Positions 43,472-51,428 of a stretch of DNA of 64,000 nucleotides are shown here, in pieces. The stretch covers positions 310,001 to 374,000 of the forward strand of contig JAXLTI010000004.1 of assembly GCA_046330135.1 (NCBI GenBank), read 5' to 3'. How positions within the stretch are numbered: the stretch's first letter is position 1; each line of letters starts with the position of its first letter. Both the position numbers and the translations under genes were made by a program. Source of the stretch: CAYYFX01 sp046330135 (GTDB lineage Bacteria; ARS69). The notes below the pieces were generated by a model. The model did no database searches and was not told where the DNA came from. It saw only the letters and a list, made by a program, of their open reading frames with translations.

Positions 43472-43892
43472 CGGCTGGCTTCGAGCGCACCGGAGCAGCC
43501 GAAGCGAGATCTCCGCCCTCCTGATGATCGTCGATCGCGATCTGGCCGACGCCCGGAGCCATGGAGCGATCTCCGCGGACTGGCGGTTCGGCATCGCGTA
43601 CAACGCCGCACTCAAGTTGTGCACGATCCTCGTTCACGGCTCCGGCTACCGGCCCGAGCGGACTCTCCAGCACTTCCGCACGATCCAGGCGTTGCCCTTG
43701 ATTCTGGGATCGGAGCGCAAGGACGACGCGGCCTACCTCGACGCTTGTCGCGTCAAACGAAACACGGTCGAGTACGACATGGTCGGCGCCGTCACCGACG
43801 CGGATGCCGACGAGCTGATCGCCTTCGTCGTGGACCTCCGCGAGGAGGTGATTCGCTGGTTGAGGGCGCAACATCCGGAGCTCGCAGGGTAG
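43446..43892 (+). CDS. HEPN-domain protein, toxin-like
   Basis: The 148-aa helical protein starts MTLKDWADNGWLRAHRSSRSEI. The C-terminal R-x-K-R-N-T-V-E-Y-D (RVKRNTVEYDM) is the HEPN variant of the R-x4-6-H motif in which EYD follows RN. YNAALKLCTILVHGSGYR is the preceding helix. HEPN proteins of this kind are RNases or RNA-binding toxins held by an MNT partner. It overlaps the HTH-MNT gene, so the two form an operon. Toxicity is inferred from the family. Confidence 0.8.
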   Translation: MTLKDWADNGWLRAHRSSRSEISALLMIVDRDLADARSHGAISADWRFGIAYNAALKLCTILVHGSGYRPERTLQHFRTIQALPLILGSERKDDAAYLDACRVKRNTVEYDMVGAVTDADADELIAFVVDLREEVIRWLRAQHPELAG

Positions 43893-44009
43893 CGACCGTC
43901 CTTGGACCATGAGTAGAGGCGTGGAGCATCGTGCGGTCGCGCGTTCTACCCGACACCGGGCGGCTGGACGTCGCGGCCGCCTCAGGAGCCGGAGGGGTTC
44001 CCCCCGATC

Positions 44010-44039
44010 TTGTATTCGGACGCACCACTCAGCTATTCT
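44010..44039 (+). promoter_or_regulatory. Promoter TTGTAT-N18-TATTCT
   Basis: TTGTAT (44010-44015) and TATTCT (44034-44039) with an 18-nt spacer lie 85 nt before the GTG start of the secreted protein at 44125. Confidence 0.5.
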
Positions 44040-44124
44040 GCTCTCAGTCGTCGGCGCTGGCGTCCTGCGGCGACTCCCGCCGCTCCCCTCGTGCAGCGCC
44101 CTGATTCCTTCGAGGGGGATTGCC

Positions 44125-45177
44125 GTGAAGCGCACGATCTCCGTGCTGGCCGCGCTCTCGCTTCTTCTCTCCGCGGCCGGCGCGTCCTCCGACCCGACCC
44201 CGACGGCGGTCCGGCCTCCGGTGGTGAAGGAGCGCACCGCGCAACCCGTTCCGAATCCGATCCACATCGATCAGGGCGGCGACACGATCGCGACCGCCAC
44301 GCCGATTCCGAGCCTGCCGTACACGGACTCGGGAACGACGGCGGGCTACGTCGACAACGGCTCGTGCGGCTTCGAGGGCGCGCCGGACGTCGTCTACAGC
44401 TACACAGTCGCCGCCGATGTGCGCGTCGACATCTCGCTGTGCGGATCCGGGTTCGACACCGTCCTGTACGTCTACCAGGACGTGCAGGGCAACGTCATCG
44501 CCTGCAGCGACGACTACTGTGACCTCCAGTCGGCGCTCCACAACGTCGCCCTGGTCGCCGGACACACGTACTACATCGTCGTGGACGGCTACTGCTGCGG
44601 CTACAGCGGCCCCTACACGCTGAATGTGATGGCGTCTCCCGGCGGCGACGTGATCTGCCCGCCGGGCTCCGTGCTCGAAGGCGAGCCGATCTGCCACGAC
44701 GAGTACCACGACTCCTTCAATAGCGGCTGCCAGAACGATCCGCCGATCTTCTCCGCCCTGGACTGCAGCTCTACGGGCGTGCAGACCGTCTGCGGAACCT
44801 ACGGCGGCTTCTATTACAGCGGCCTGAGCTATCGCGACACGGACTGGTACCAGATCGTGATCCCGGCCGGCCCCGACAGACCGATCAGCTGGACCGTGCG
44901 CGGCGAGACCGACACGCTCACGGGGATCATCGACGGCCGCAGGGGCTGCGGATTCTCGTCGTTCTACGACTACACGTATGGCGCGGCTGGCACGGATCTC
45001 ACCGTCTCGGGAACGCTCGGCCCGGGTACGTGGTGGTTCTGGGTGGGACCCCTCTACTTCGGCTCGGCCGCCGGGCCGTGCGGCCAGGACTACGTGGCGA
45101 CGCTGACCGGGTTCCAGTGCGAGCCGGTCGCGGTGGAGCCCGTCACGTGGGGAGGAATCAAGAGCGCGTATCGATAG
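44125..45177 (+). CDS. Secreted PPC-like domain protein with C-terminal WGxIKxxYR tail
   Basis: In this 350-aa protein the GTG start follows GAGGGGGA. Signal peptide TISVLAALSLLLSAAGASS. Residues 50-175 form a bacterial pre-peptidase-C-terminal-like beta domain (GDTIATATPIPSLPYTDSGTT, FDTVLYVYQD, HTYYIVVDGYC). A second beta domain with paired cysteines follows (CQNDPPIFSALDCS, DTDWYQIVIPAG). It ends VEPVTWGGIKSAYR, a tail shared with the beta-helix protein at 50097. Exported; the tail may be a sorting signal (inference). No enzyme motif. Confidence 0.75.
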   Translation: MKRTISVLAALSLLLSAAGASSDPTPTAVRPPVVKERTAQPVPNPIHIDQGGDTIATATPIPSLPYTDSGTTAGYVDNGSCGFEGAPDVVYSYTVAADVRVDISLCGSGFDTVLYVYQDVQGNVIACSDDYCDLQSALHNVALVAGHTYYIVVDGYCCGYSGPYTLNVMASPGGDVICPPGSVLEGEPICHDEYHDSFNSGCQNDPPIFSALDCSSTGVQTVCGTYGGFYYSGLSYRDTDWYQIVIPAGPDRPISWTVRGETDTLTGIIDGRRGCGFSSFYDYTYGAAGTDLTVSGTLGPGTWWFWVGPLYFGSAAGPCGQDYVATLTGFQCEPVAVEPVTWGGIKSAYR

Positions 45178-45420
45178 CGCATCGCAGCCCGCCCTCTCCG
45201 GCGTCGCGACTCTGCGCAGGCCATAAGCCCACCCTGCGGGAGGGCGAGACGGACCGTCGCCGATGGCCGCAACACCTCCATCCGCGGAACCCGCTTCGGG
45301 GAGGTTCGCGGGGGACGGTGACCCGCGTCCCTTCGCGCCGAGATCGACCGGGGTCACGTTCGGCAAACGGTCCTCGGACGTAATCAGGGACGGACACGCG
45401 AATCCGAGGAGGTGCTCCGC
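45178..45420. other. Intergenic, no gene seen
   Basis: About 240 bases between the secreted protein and the 128-aa ORF. GAGGAGG near the right end serves the next start. I see no promoter or structured element I can support. Confidence 0.4.
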
Positions 45421-45807
45421 ATGGCCAGGAATCCGGTTGCCACGATGGACGGCGTCACGGGACTGCGGCGGCCGGTGGACGTGCTGGGCATCGAGTTCCC
45501 GCGGGAGCCCGGGATCAAGGGTCCGTACTACGGTCTGGATCTGGCGATCGAAGAAGACCCGAACGTGTTCACGCGACTCCATTCGCTCCTCATGAGCGAC
45601 CGCATCCTCCACCGCGTACCGTTGACCATGCTCTGGCACAACAAGACGTTCCTGCTCTGGGACATGCGCCTGGTGGGCCTCGCCAAAGGCTTCTACAACT
45701 ACCCGGGGACGATCCTGGAGGTCCTCGTGGACCAGCGCCCCTTGCACCGAGACTTCTTCGACAGCTATCGCCACTACGGCGGCGGACTCTCGTTCCGAGA
45801 CCGATAG
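45421..45807 (+). CDS. Hypothetical protein, 128 aa
   Basis: No family recognised. The protein MARNPVATMDGVTGLRRP ... FLLWDMRLVGLAKGFYNYPG ... DFFDSYRHYGGGLSFRDR has no signal peptide or membrane segment. GAGGAGG sits 9 nt before ATG 45421, which supports translation. It directly precedes a broken secreted-protein gene and may itself be a remnant of a longer gene. Confidence 0.45.
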   Translation: MARNPVATMDGVTGLRRPVDVLGIEFPREPGIKGPYYGLDLAIEEDPNVFTRLHSLLMSDRILHRVPLTMLWHNKTFLLWDMRLVGLAKGFYNYPGTILEVLVDQRPLHRDFFDSYRHYGGGLSFRDR

Positions 45808-45809
45808 CC

Positions 45810-46210
45810 GAGGGCGGCGGCCTTGCCTTCGGCCCCGACGGGGCCCTGTACGTCTCCGAGACCGTCTATGACCGCGTGCTTCGGATCGCCCCGCCGGCGA
45901 GTGGGGTTCAGGGAATCGCGGCGAGCGGCACCACCGACTTCCTCGTGCTTTCCGCCGCGCCCAATCCGGCTCGAAGCGACGTGGAGCTGGGGTTCGATCT
46001 CCCGTGCGAGCACATGTGGAGATTACGCTCCTCGACGTCTCGGGGCGCCGCGTGAAGGAACCGGAGAACGCGGTCATCGGGGCGGGCCATCATGTCTACC
46101 CCTGGGACGGCGCGAGCGATGCGGGATCCGCGGTCTCCGCCGGCGTCTGCTTCTACTGCCTGCGGACACGATTGGGAGAGACCGGCGGGCGCCTCGTGTG
46201 GATGCCATGA
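45810..46210 (+). pseudogene. Remnant of a secreted protein: NHL-like piece plus FlgD-Ig end, frameshifted
   Basis: One frame reads GGGLAFGPDGALYVSETVYD (NHL/SMP-30-like) then FLVLSAAPNPARSDVELGF, and is lost near 46004. From there another frame continues VEITLLDVSGRRVKEPEN to GVCFYCLRTRL, the rest of the FlgD-Ig-like domain. A start and most of the body are missing. It is therefore a 5'-truncated, frameshifted copy of the exported proteins common here. Confidence 0.7.
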
Positions 46211-46554
46211 GGTCCTGAGCACCGACGCCAACTCTGACCGGGCAGGTTCCCCCTCACGAGGAACGGAAATCGCTCGTGAAACCGCCGCCGTCGCTTGCGA
46301 CGGCCCCTTCGGGTTGGCTATGATGTCGCTGCGTGACGAGAGGCCTCTCTCCGGAGCCGTCCCCTGTGACTCGTCTGGATCCGTCCCCGTCGTCGCGCCG
46401 CCTTCGAACGCCTCCCTCGAAGTGCGTCCGTGAGCCTCTCGTGGCACCCGTCCCGACGCCTCCTTGCGGCGTCCGAAGGCCTCGCACGCACCACGCAGTC
46501 TAGTCCGCCTCATTCCCTTCCGGGCGCGCGTCGCGACCCGGGTCAGGAGGTCCG
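46211..46554 (+). promoter_or_regulatory. Leader with promoter TTGCGA-N18-TATGAT for the S8 protease
   Basis: TTGCGA (46295-46300) and TATGAT (46319-46324) with an 18-nt spacer lie 231 nt before the protease start. The rest of this 344-base gap holds only GC-rich palindromic patches; I see no gene. Confidence 0.5.
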
Positions 46555-49023
46555 GTGCCTCGCCGTATGGGTCCTCTTTCGACGCTTCCCCTGACGATCG
46601 TCCTGATCTCGTTCGGAGCGGTCCTGGGTGCATCCGCGCGGCCGGACGCCGGGGTGGGTGCCCGCTACCGATCCGAGCGCGATCTCCTCGAAGTCATGTT
46701 CGCCCGAGACTCGCGCGTCCGACTTCGCGGGAACGACCTCGTGGATCTCGCGGGCACGAACGCAACGCAAGGCGTGGGCGCCGCGCTCGCGAAGCTCGGT
46801 CGCCACGAATGGTCGCGTTTGTGCGACGTTCCGGAAGACAAGCTCGACGAGCTGCAAAGACGCGGCAAGCTGCACAGCGGGGTCGACGTCTACAACCTGA
46901 ACAACATCTATCGCCTGCGCTTCGCGGCGGGCACGTCAGGCGTGGACGCGTGGCAGCTCGGCCGCGAGTTGGAGGCGCTGCCCGGGGTCCTGTCCGCGAG
47001 GCCGGTGCCGCTCCCGGCGCCCGCGCCTCTCCCGCCGGACTTCCAGCCCGGACAGAACTACGAAGACCCGGCGACGTCGATCCCCACGGGCATCGACGCC
47101 GAGTACGCGTGGACGCGTGCCGGCGGCAACGGCACCGTCGTGACGGTCTGCGACATCGAGTACAGCTGGAACTACGGTCACAACGACGTGACGAAGGCGC
47201 TGGGCTCGCAGATCAACGCGAACGTCGCGGATCCGTTCAACGACAACAACCACGGCACCGCCGTCCTCGGGGAGCTCGTATCCGACGACAACGGGCCCAA
47301 CTGGGGCACGAAGGGCGCCTGCTTCGGATCGAACCTCAAGACGTGCGGATCCTACTACGGCCTGCCGTCCCCCAGCTGGAACGTGCCGGGCGCGATCGCG
47401 GTTGCGATGGCCAGCCTGGTGCCCGGCGATGTCATCCTGCTCGAGCAGCAGTGGGACTACACCGGCGGCGGCGGGTACGTGCCTGTCGAGTGGTGGACGG
47501 ACACCGCACCGAATCCGCAGAGCTTCAACGCCGTGTACGCGGCCATCCAGAACGCCGTCAGTCTGGGCGTCAACGTGGTGGAAGCCGGTGGCAACGGCGG
47601 CATGGACACCGACGGCCTGGTCTGGCAACCCGACGACGGGGCAATCATCGTCGGCGCCGGCGGGGCATACCCTGGCGGCCTGTGGTCCGAGGGCAATCTC
47701 GAGCGCCTCTCCTTCTCCAGCTACGGCTCGCGCTACAACCTGCAGGGCTGGGGGGAAGACGTGGTGACCACCGGCTACGGAGACCTCTTCAGCGGAGAGG
47801 GCGTGAACCGCTGGTACACGCAGCGATTCTCCGGCACGTCCAGCGCCTCGCCGATCGTGGCAAGCGCCGCGGCGTGCTTGGAGGGCTACTTCCTCGCGAA
47901 CGTCGCACCGGTCCCCCTTTCGCCGAGCCTCGTGCGTGGCGTGCTGATGACCACTGGCACGCCTCAAGTGTTCGGCCCGCCAGGATCCATCGGTCCTCGG
48001 CCCGACCTGCGCGCTGCCATCCAGGCCGTGTCACCGCAGACGCTGGCCGACTACGGCGACGCTCCGGAAGGCGCGATCGCCTACCCGTCGCTCGGCGTCG
48101 TGGGGAGCTTCCCGACTTGCACCGCGGTGGGCCCCCCGGGCTCGTTCGTTCGACATGCCGGGAGCCTCTCGGGCTACTTCGGCGGCTCGATCGATCTCGA
48201 GACCGACGGCAACGCGGGCAACTGCGCCTTCCCACCGTACGACGCCGACGAGTGCTCCGGCGACGCGGACGCGGGGCTGATGAGGCCGACGTCCTACACG
48301 ATCGACGCCGGCCTGAACGTCGTGCCGTGCGCCGTGTCCCTCCAGTACCTCGGCGGCCCGTGCTCCGTTGCGACGTGGGGCGCGAACCTGGACATCTTCG
48401 TGAACAACACGAGCGCGGGAAAGTACGTCAACGTGCTGGTGGATTGGAATGAGGATGGAGCTTGGTCCGGGACCTCACCCTGCGGATTCGGCTCGGTGCC
48501 GGAGCACGTGCTGGTGAACTTCCCCGTGCCCGCCCTCTTCTCCGGCCCGCTCTCGGTCCTTCTTCCTCCCGGGTTCGTGATTGGGCCCCGCACCGGCTAC
48601 GTCTGGGCGCGCTTCACGATCTCCGAGGTGCCGGTGCCTGTCGACTGGAACGGCGCGGGCACCTTCGACGACGGTGAGACCGAGGACTACCTGCTCCTCG
48701 TCGGAAGCAGCTCGACAGGCTTCGACGAATCCGCGGAGTCCTCAGGGCCCACCGCGCTCGTCTCCGTCGAGCCGAACCCGTTCCGGTTCCAGGCCTCGAT
48801 CCGAGCTCAGCTGTCGAGGCGGGGACCCGTCTCCGTGGGCATCTTCGATGTCGTCGGCCGCAGGGTTCGAACGCTCTTCGACGGGAATCACGCCGAGGGC
48901 GCCTGCAGCTTCACCTGGGACGGGCGTGACGCGAGCGGAAGGCGGGCCGCCGCAGGCGTCTACTTCGTGCGGATGCAAGCCGACGGAAAGACGCTCACCG
49001 AACGCATCGTCCGGATGCGTTAG
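46555..49023 (+). CDS. Secreted subtilisin-like (S8) protease with GEVED and FlgD-Ig domains
   Basis: The 822-aa protein has a signal peptide (TLPLTIVLISFGAVLGASA), a helical prodomain-like region to about 150, then an S8 domain: Asp200 in VTVCDIEYS, His233 in NNHGTAVLGEL, Asn347 in EAGGNGG, Ser429 in SGTSSASPIVA. After it comes a GEVED-type beta domain (NVLVDWNEDGAWSG, DDGETEDYLLLV), then the C-terminal FlgD-Ig-like domain (VGIFDVVGRRVRTLFDG). Catalytic residues are complete, so a secreted or surface peptidase is likely. GTG 46555 is close behind AGGAGG; ATG 46567 is an alternative. Confidence 0.88.
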   Translation: MPRRMGPLSTLPLTIVLISFGAVLGASARPDAGVGARYRSERDLLEVMFARDSRVRLRGNDLVDLAGTNATQGVGAALAKLGRHEWSRLCDVPEDKLDELQRRGKLHSGVDVYNLNNIYRLRFAAGTSGVDAWQLGRELEALPGVLSARPVPLPAPAPLPPDFQPGQNYEDPATSIPTGIDAEYAWTRAGGNGTVVTVCDIEYSWNYGHNDVTKALGSQINANVADPFNDNNHGTAVLGELVSDDNGPNWGTKGACFGSNLKTCGSYYGLPSPSWNVPGAIAVAMASLVPGDVILLEQQWDYTGGGGYVPVEWWTDTAPNPQSFNAVYAAIQNAVSLGVNVVEAGGNGGMDTDGLVWQPDDGAIIVGAGGAYPGGLWSEGNLERLSFSSYGSRYNLQGWGEDVVTTGYGDLFSGEGVNRWYTQRFSGTSSASPIVASAAACLEGYFLANVAPVPLSPSLVRGVLMTTGTPQVFGPPGSIGPRPDLRAAIQAVSPQTLADYGDAPEGAIAYPSLGVVGSFPTCTAVGPPGSFVRHAGSLSGYFGGSIDLETDGNAGNCAFPPYDADECSGDADAGLMRPTSYTIDAGLNVVPCAVSLQYLGGPCSVATWGANLDIFVNNTSAGKYVNVLVDWNEDGAWSGTSPCGFGSVPEHVLVNFPVPALFSGPLSVLLPPGFVIGPRTGYVWARFTISEVPVPVDWNGAGTFDDGETEDYLLLVGSSSTGFDESAESSGPTALVSVEPNPFRFQASIRAQLSRRGPVSVGIFDVVGRRVRTLFDGNHAEGACSFTWDGRDASGRRAAAGVYFVRMQADGKTLTERIVRMR

Positions 49024-49089
49024 TCCGGGCGGCACTTGCCATGGCGGGCCGGGGCCATCGAGGTTCCTGGGCACGCGGGACGAACGAGT

Positions 49090-49120
49090 AAGGCGCCTCG
49101 GTCCTCCACCGGGGCGCCTT
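49090..49120 (+). terminator. Hairpin after the S8 protease
   Basis: AAGGCGCCTCGG (49090-49101) pairs with CCGGGGCGCCTT (49109-49120) with one G-T position, followed by CTCTC. It lies 67 nt after the protease stop. Confidence 0.75.
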
Positions 49121-49253
49121 CTCTCGCGGGTCCGCCCCGATACCACGTGATGGTGCGAACGGCCTTGGGGGGCTTCGTTAGCAGTGCGACTGGAGACTAT
49201 ACGGAGACGGCCGACTCAAGGCCGCTAAACTCGTCTCGAACAAGACGCGCAAA

Positions 49254-49280
49254 GGCCCGGAAATCAAAGACTTCCGGGCC
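49254..49280 (-). terminator. Hairpin downstream of the tRNA-derived sequence
   Basis: GGCCCGGAA (49254-49262) pairs with TTCCGGGCC (49272-49280). On the minus strand it lies 10 nt past the encoded CCA and is followed by TTTGCG, as expected for a terminator behind a tRNA gene on that strand. Confidence 0.6.
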
Positions 49281-49289
49281 CGTGTGATT

Positions 49290-49387
49290 TGGTAGCGGGG
49301 GCGGGATTTGAACTCGTGACCGGGCCGATCCAGCAAGCCCTTGCGGTGCAAGGGATTACCGGGCTAAGCCGCGGGAACGCCCCCGAC
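49290..49387 (-). other. tRNA-derived sequence: intact initiator-tRNA-like 3' end, degenerate remainder
   Basis: On the minus strand the last 23 bases, from TTCAAATCCCGC to CCCCCGCTACCA, are a canonical tRNA T-loop, T-stem 3' strand, acceptor 3' strand and encoded CCA, close to initiator tRNA-Met. The 5' T-stem strand (ACGAG) mismatches CCCGC at two positions, the 5' acceptor side (GTCGGGG) pairs only partly, and no standard anticodon loop with U33 is found in the 95-nt span. This fits a decayed tRNA or a hybrid attachment site left by an integrase that targets a tRNA 3' end. Confidence 0.45.
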
Positions 49388-49473
49388 TAGCGACTCCCCG
49401 CCAGTCCCCTGGCGTCCCCCCGAGTACCCGGGAGTCGACCCCCGTCGTGGAGACGGGGCGGAGACGGATTCGG

Positions 49474-50100
49474 TCAGCGTCCGTGCCCACCCTCCGCTCT
49501 CGCCGCGTGCTTCCGCTCGAGAAGTTGCCTCATTCCGCCGCTGATCCCGTCCGCCGTGAGCTTCCGGTACGTGACCTCGATCGTCGCGCCCTGCAAGTTG
49601 CCGAGCACCGTGCGATCCGTCCCCGTGAACCCCTCTCGCACCCCGATCGCCGGAGCCAACAGGAACCCGTTCTCGAGCGCATCGCCGCTGGCCATCGAAC
49701 GAATCAGATCCGTCACGTCCACGTCCAAGCTCGAGGCGCGCACACCGGCCGGAACCTCCGATGTCACGATCTCCCCAAGCGCTCGATCGGCGCCCGGCGT
49801 GGTCCAAGGGCTCGTCCACGTCGCGCCGGCGTCCCAGGCCCGCGCCAACCCCCAGACCTCCAGCGGAATCCTCCCAACGGGCGTTGTTCCCGCAAGCTGC
49901 GCCTTGAGGTGCGCCGAGATGATCCACTCCTCGCTGAGACCTCCGATCCCCGTGAAGCCGAGCAAGGCACGAGAGTTCCCGTTGGGGCCGGTGATCCATA
50001 CCAACGGACTGACCGGATACGTCGAGTCCACTGCGCTCACCGGGGCCGCCATCATGAGCAGCCCGAGAAGGGCCGCGATGAAACTGAAGTTGCGCCTCAT
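49474..50100 (-). CDS. Secreted DNRLRE-like beta protein
   Basis: The 208-aa protein has a signal peptide (FSFIAALLGLLMMAAPVSA). Its single beta domain contains LLGFTGIGGLSEEW, HLKAQLAGTTPVGRIPLEVWG, WTSPWTTPGADRALGE and VDVTDLIRSMASGD..NGFLLAP. It resembles the DNRLRE (disaggregatase-related) repeat domain found in exported polysaccharide-binding proteins. It is the last gene of a three-gene operon: its ATG overlaps the preceding stop (ATGA). Function unknown. Confidence 0.65.
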   Translation of the reverse strand: MRRNFSFIAALLGLLMMAAPVSAVDSTYPVSPLVWITGPNGNSRALLGFTGIGGLSEEWIISAHLKAQLAGTTPVGRIPLEVWGLARAWDAGATWTSPWTTPGADRALGEIVTSEVPAGVRASSLDVDVTDLIRSMASGDALENGFLLAPAIGVREGFTGTDRTVLGNLQGATIEVTYRKLTADGISGGMRQLLERKHAARAEGGHGR

Positions 50101-51428
50101 GGCCTATCGCCCCCTTCCGTTCGGTAGATCCCCTTCAGTCGCCCCCACGACAACGGCTCGATCGATACGACTCCACAGCCTTGCCCCAGCGCCCCGATCA
50201 GCTCCGTGCACGAGGGGTTCCCATTCCCGGGGAGGCAAGGAGAGGCCGCGTCGACCCTGAAGTCGAGAGCCGGAGCGTTGCAGAAACGGGGGTCCGCGAA
50301 GATATCCGTCGCTGCGGGCGGCCACTGGTAGAAGTTCTGGTTCTGATTTGCCCAGTACACGTCGCAGCCGGTCGTGAGGGTGCCGGCACCGAAGTGCGCT
50401 ACTGCAGAAGGTCCGCTGCAGTCCGCCACGACGTTCTCTTCGAAATCGAGGTTGTCGGCGAACGCGGCGAGTGCTCCTCCATTGCCTGTCGCGTAGCACC
50501 GATAGAACGTATTGTTCCTGAACTCGTAGGATCCGGCGACATCGACCAGAACCGCCCCTCCGTGGGCGGCCGGGGCGCTATCGTTCGCAAAGGTACAGAA
50601 TTCGAACAGGGCCGTGCACTCCTGCAGGAATGCCGCTCCTCCACCCAGGTCGTGGTTGGTTGCAGTGCTTCGGAAGAAACGCGATCGGCGGATCGTCACG
50701 TCGGGGCAGGACGACAGGACGACGTTCGAGCGCGCATCGTGGTGATCCACGAAGTCGCAGTCCTCGACGAGCACGCGCGTCGCACCCAAGAGATCCACCG
50801 ACCCCTTCTCGTTCCGCTCGAAGCGCGTGCGGATGAACTCCACGTCCGCGCCACTGTTGCTAGCCACGGCGCCCTGCGTGCGATAGATCACGTGCGTGTC
50901 CGATATCACGCAGTCCGCGACCCGGAGCTGGCACTCACCGAAGCTGATCGCGGCGTTTCCATTTCCGACGATGCGGCAGTTCACGAGCTCCAACGGGCTG
51001 CTCGTACAGCCCGCACTCACCCCGGCGCCACCCCCGGTGATCGTGAAGCCTTCGACATGTGTCGGGGGCGTACCCGGGAGGTTATGGAGAACGGTGATGA
51101 CCACGACGCCCGCCTGAGGTCCCCCATCCAGGATCGTGGCGTCGGGGCCCGCCGTCGCGATCAAGCAGATCCCGGGCTTTAGGAACGCCACGCACCAACG
51201 GTTGACGAAGTTTGCGCATACCTGCACCGCGCGCGTTTCCCCTTGATTCCAGGTTCCGGGGCCGACCAAGACGGAGTCGTCCGAAACGGCGGCGTCTACT
51301 CCCGCGAGAACGCTCGGGAAGTCCTCGGGCACACGGAGGACCCGCGCCTCGGTAGCGTGAGCGGGCACCAGCACCGTGACCGCCGTCACCGTCCCGATCA
51401 TGCCCGCCTGGAATTGCGCCAAGTTCAT
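50097..51428 (-). CDS. Secreted right-handed beta-helix protein with WGxLKxxYR tail
   Basis: In this 443-aa protein an N-terminal hydrophobic segment (MIGTVTAVTVLVPAHA) acts as signal peptide. It is followed by VLRVPEDFPSVLAGVDAAVSDDSVLVGPGTW, the typical opening of parallel beta-helix (pectate-lyase-like/NosD-like) proteins. About ten coils follow (VNCRIVGNGNAAISFGEC, VLVEDCDFVDHHDAR, FEFCTFANDSAPAAHGGAVL). The end is DPRFCNAPALDFRV ... SIEPLSWGRLKGIYR plus nine residues. The tail matches that of the 44125 protein. Start and stop overlap its neighbours by 4 nt. Confidence 0.82.
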   Translation of the reverse strand: MNLAQFQAGMIGTVTAVTVLVPAHATEARVLRVPEDFPSVLAGVDAAVSDDSVLVGPGTWNQGETRAVQVCANFVNRWCVAFLKPGICLIATAGPDATILDGGPQAGVVVITVLHNLPGTPPTHVEGFTITGGGAGVSAGCTSSPLELVNCRIVGNGNAAISFGECQLRVADCVISDTHVIYRTQGAVASNSGADVEFIRTRFERNEKGSVDLLGATRVLVEDCDFVDHHDARSNVVLSSCPDVTIRRSRFFRSTATNHDLGGGAAFLQECTALFEFCTFANDSAPAAHGGAVLVDVAGSYEFRNNTFYRCYATGNGGALAAFADNLDFEENVVADCSGPSAVAHFGAGTLTTGCDVYWANQNQNFYQWPPAATDIFADPRFCNAPALDFRVDAASPCLPGNGNPSCTELIGALGQGCGVVSIEPLSWGRLKGIYRTEGGDRP

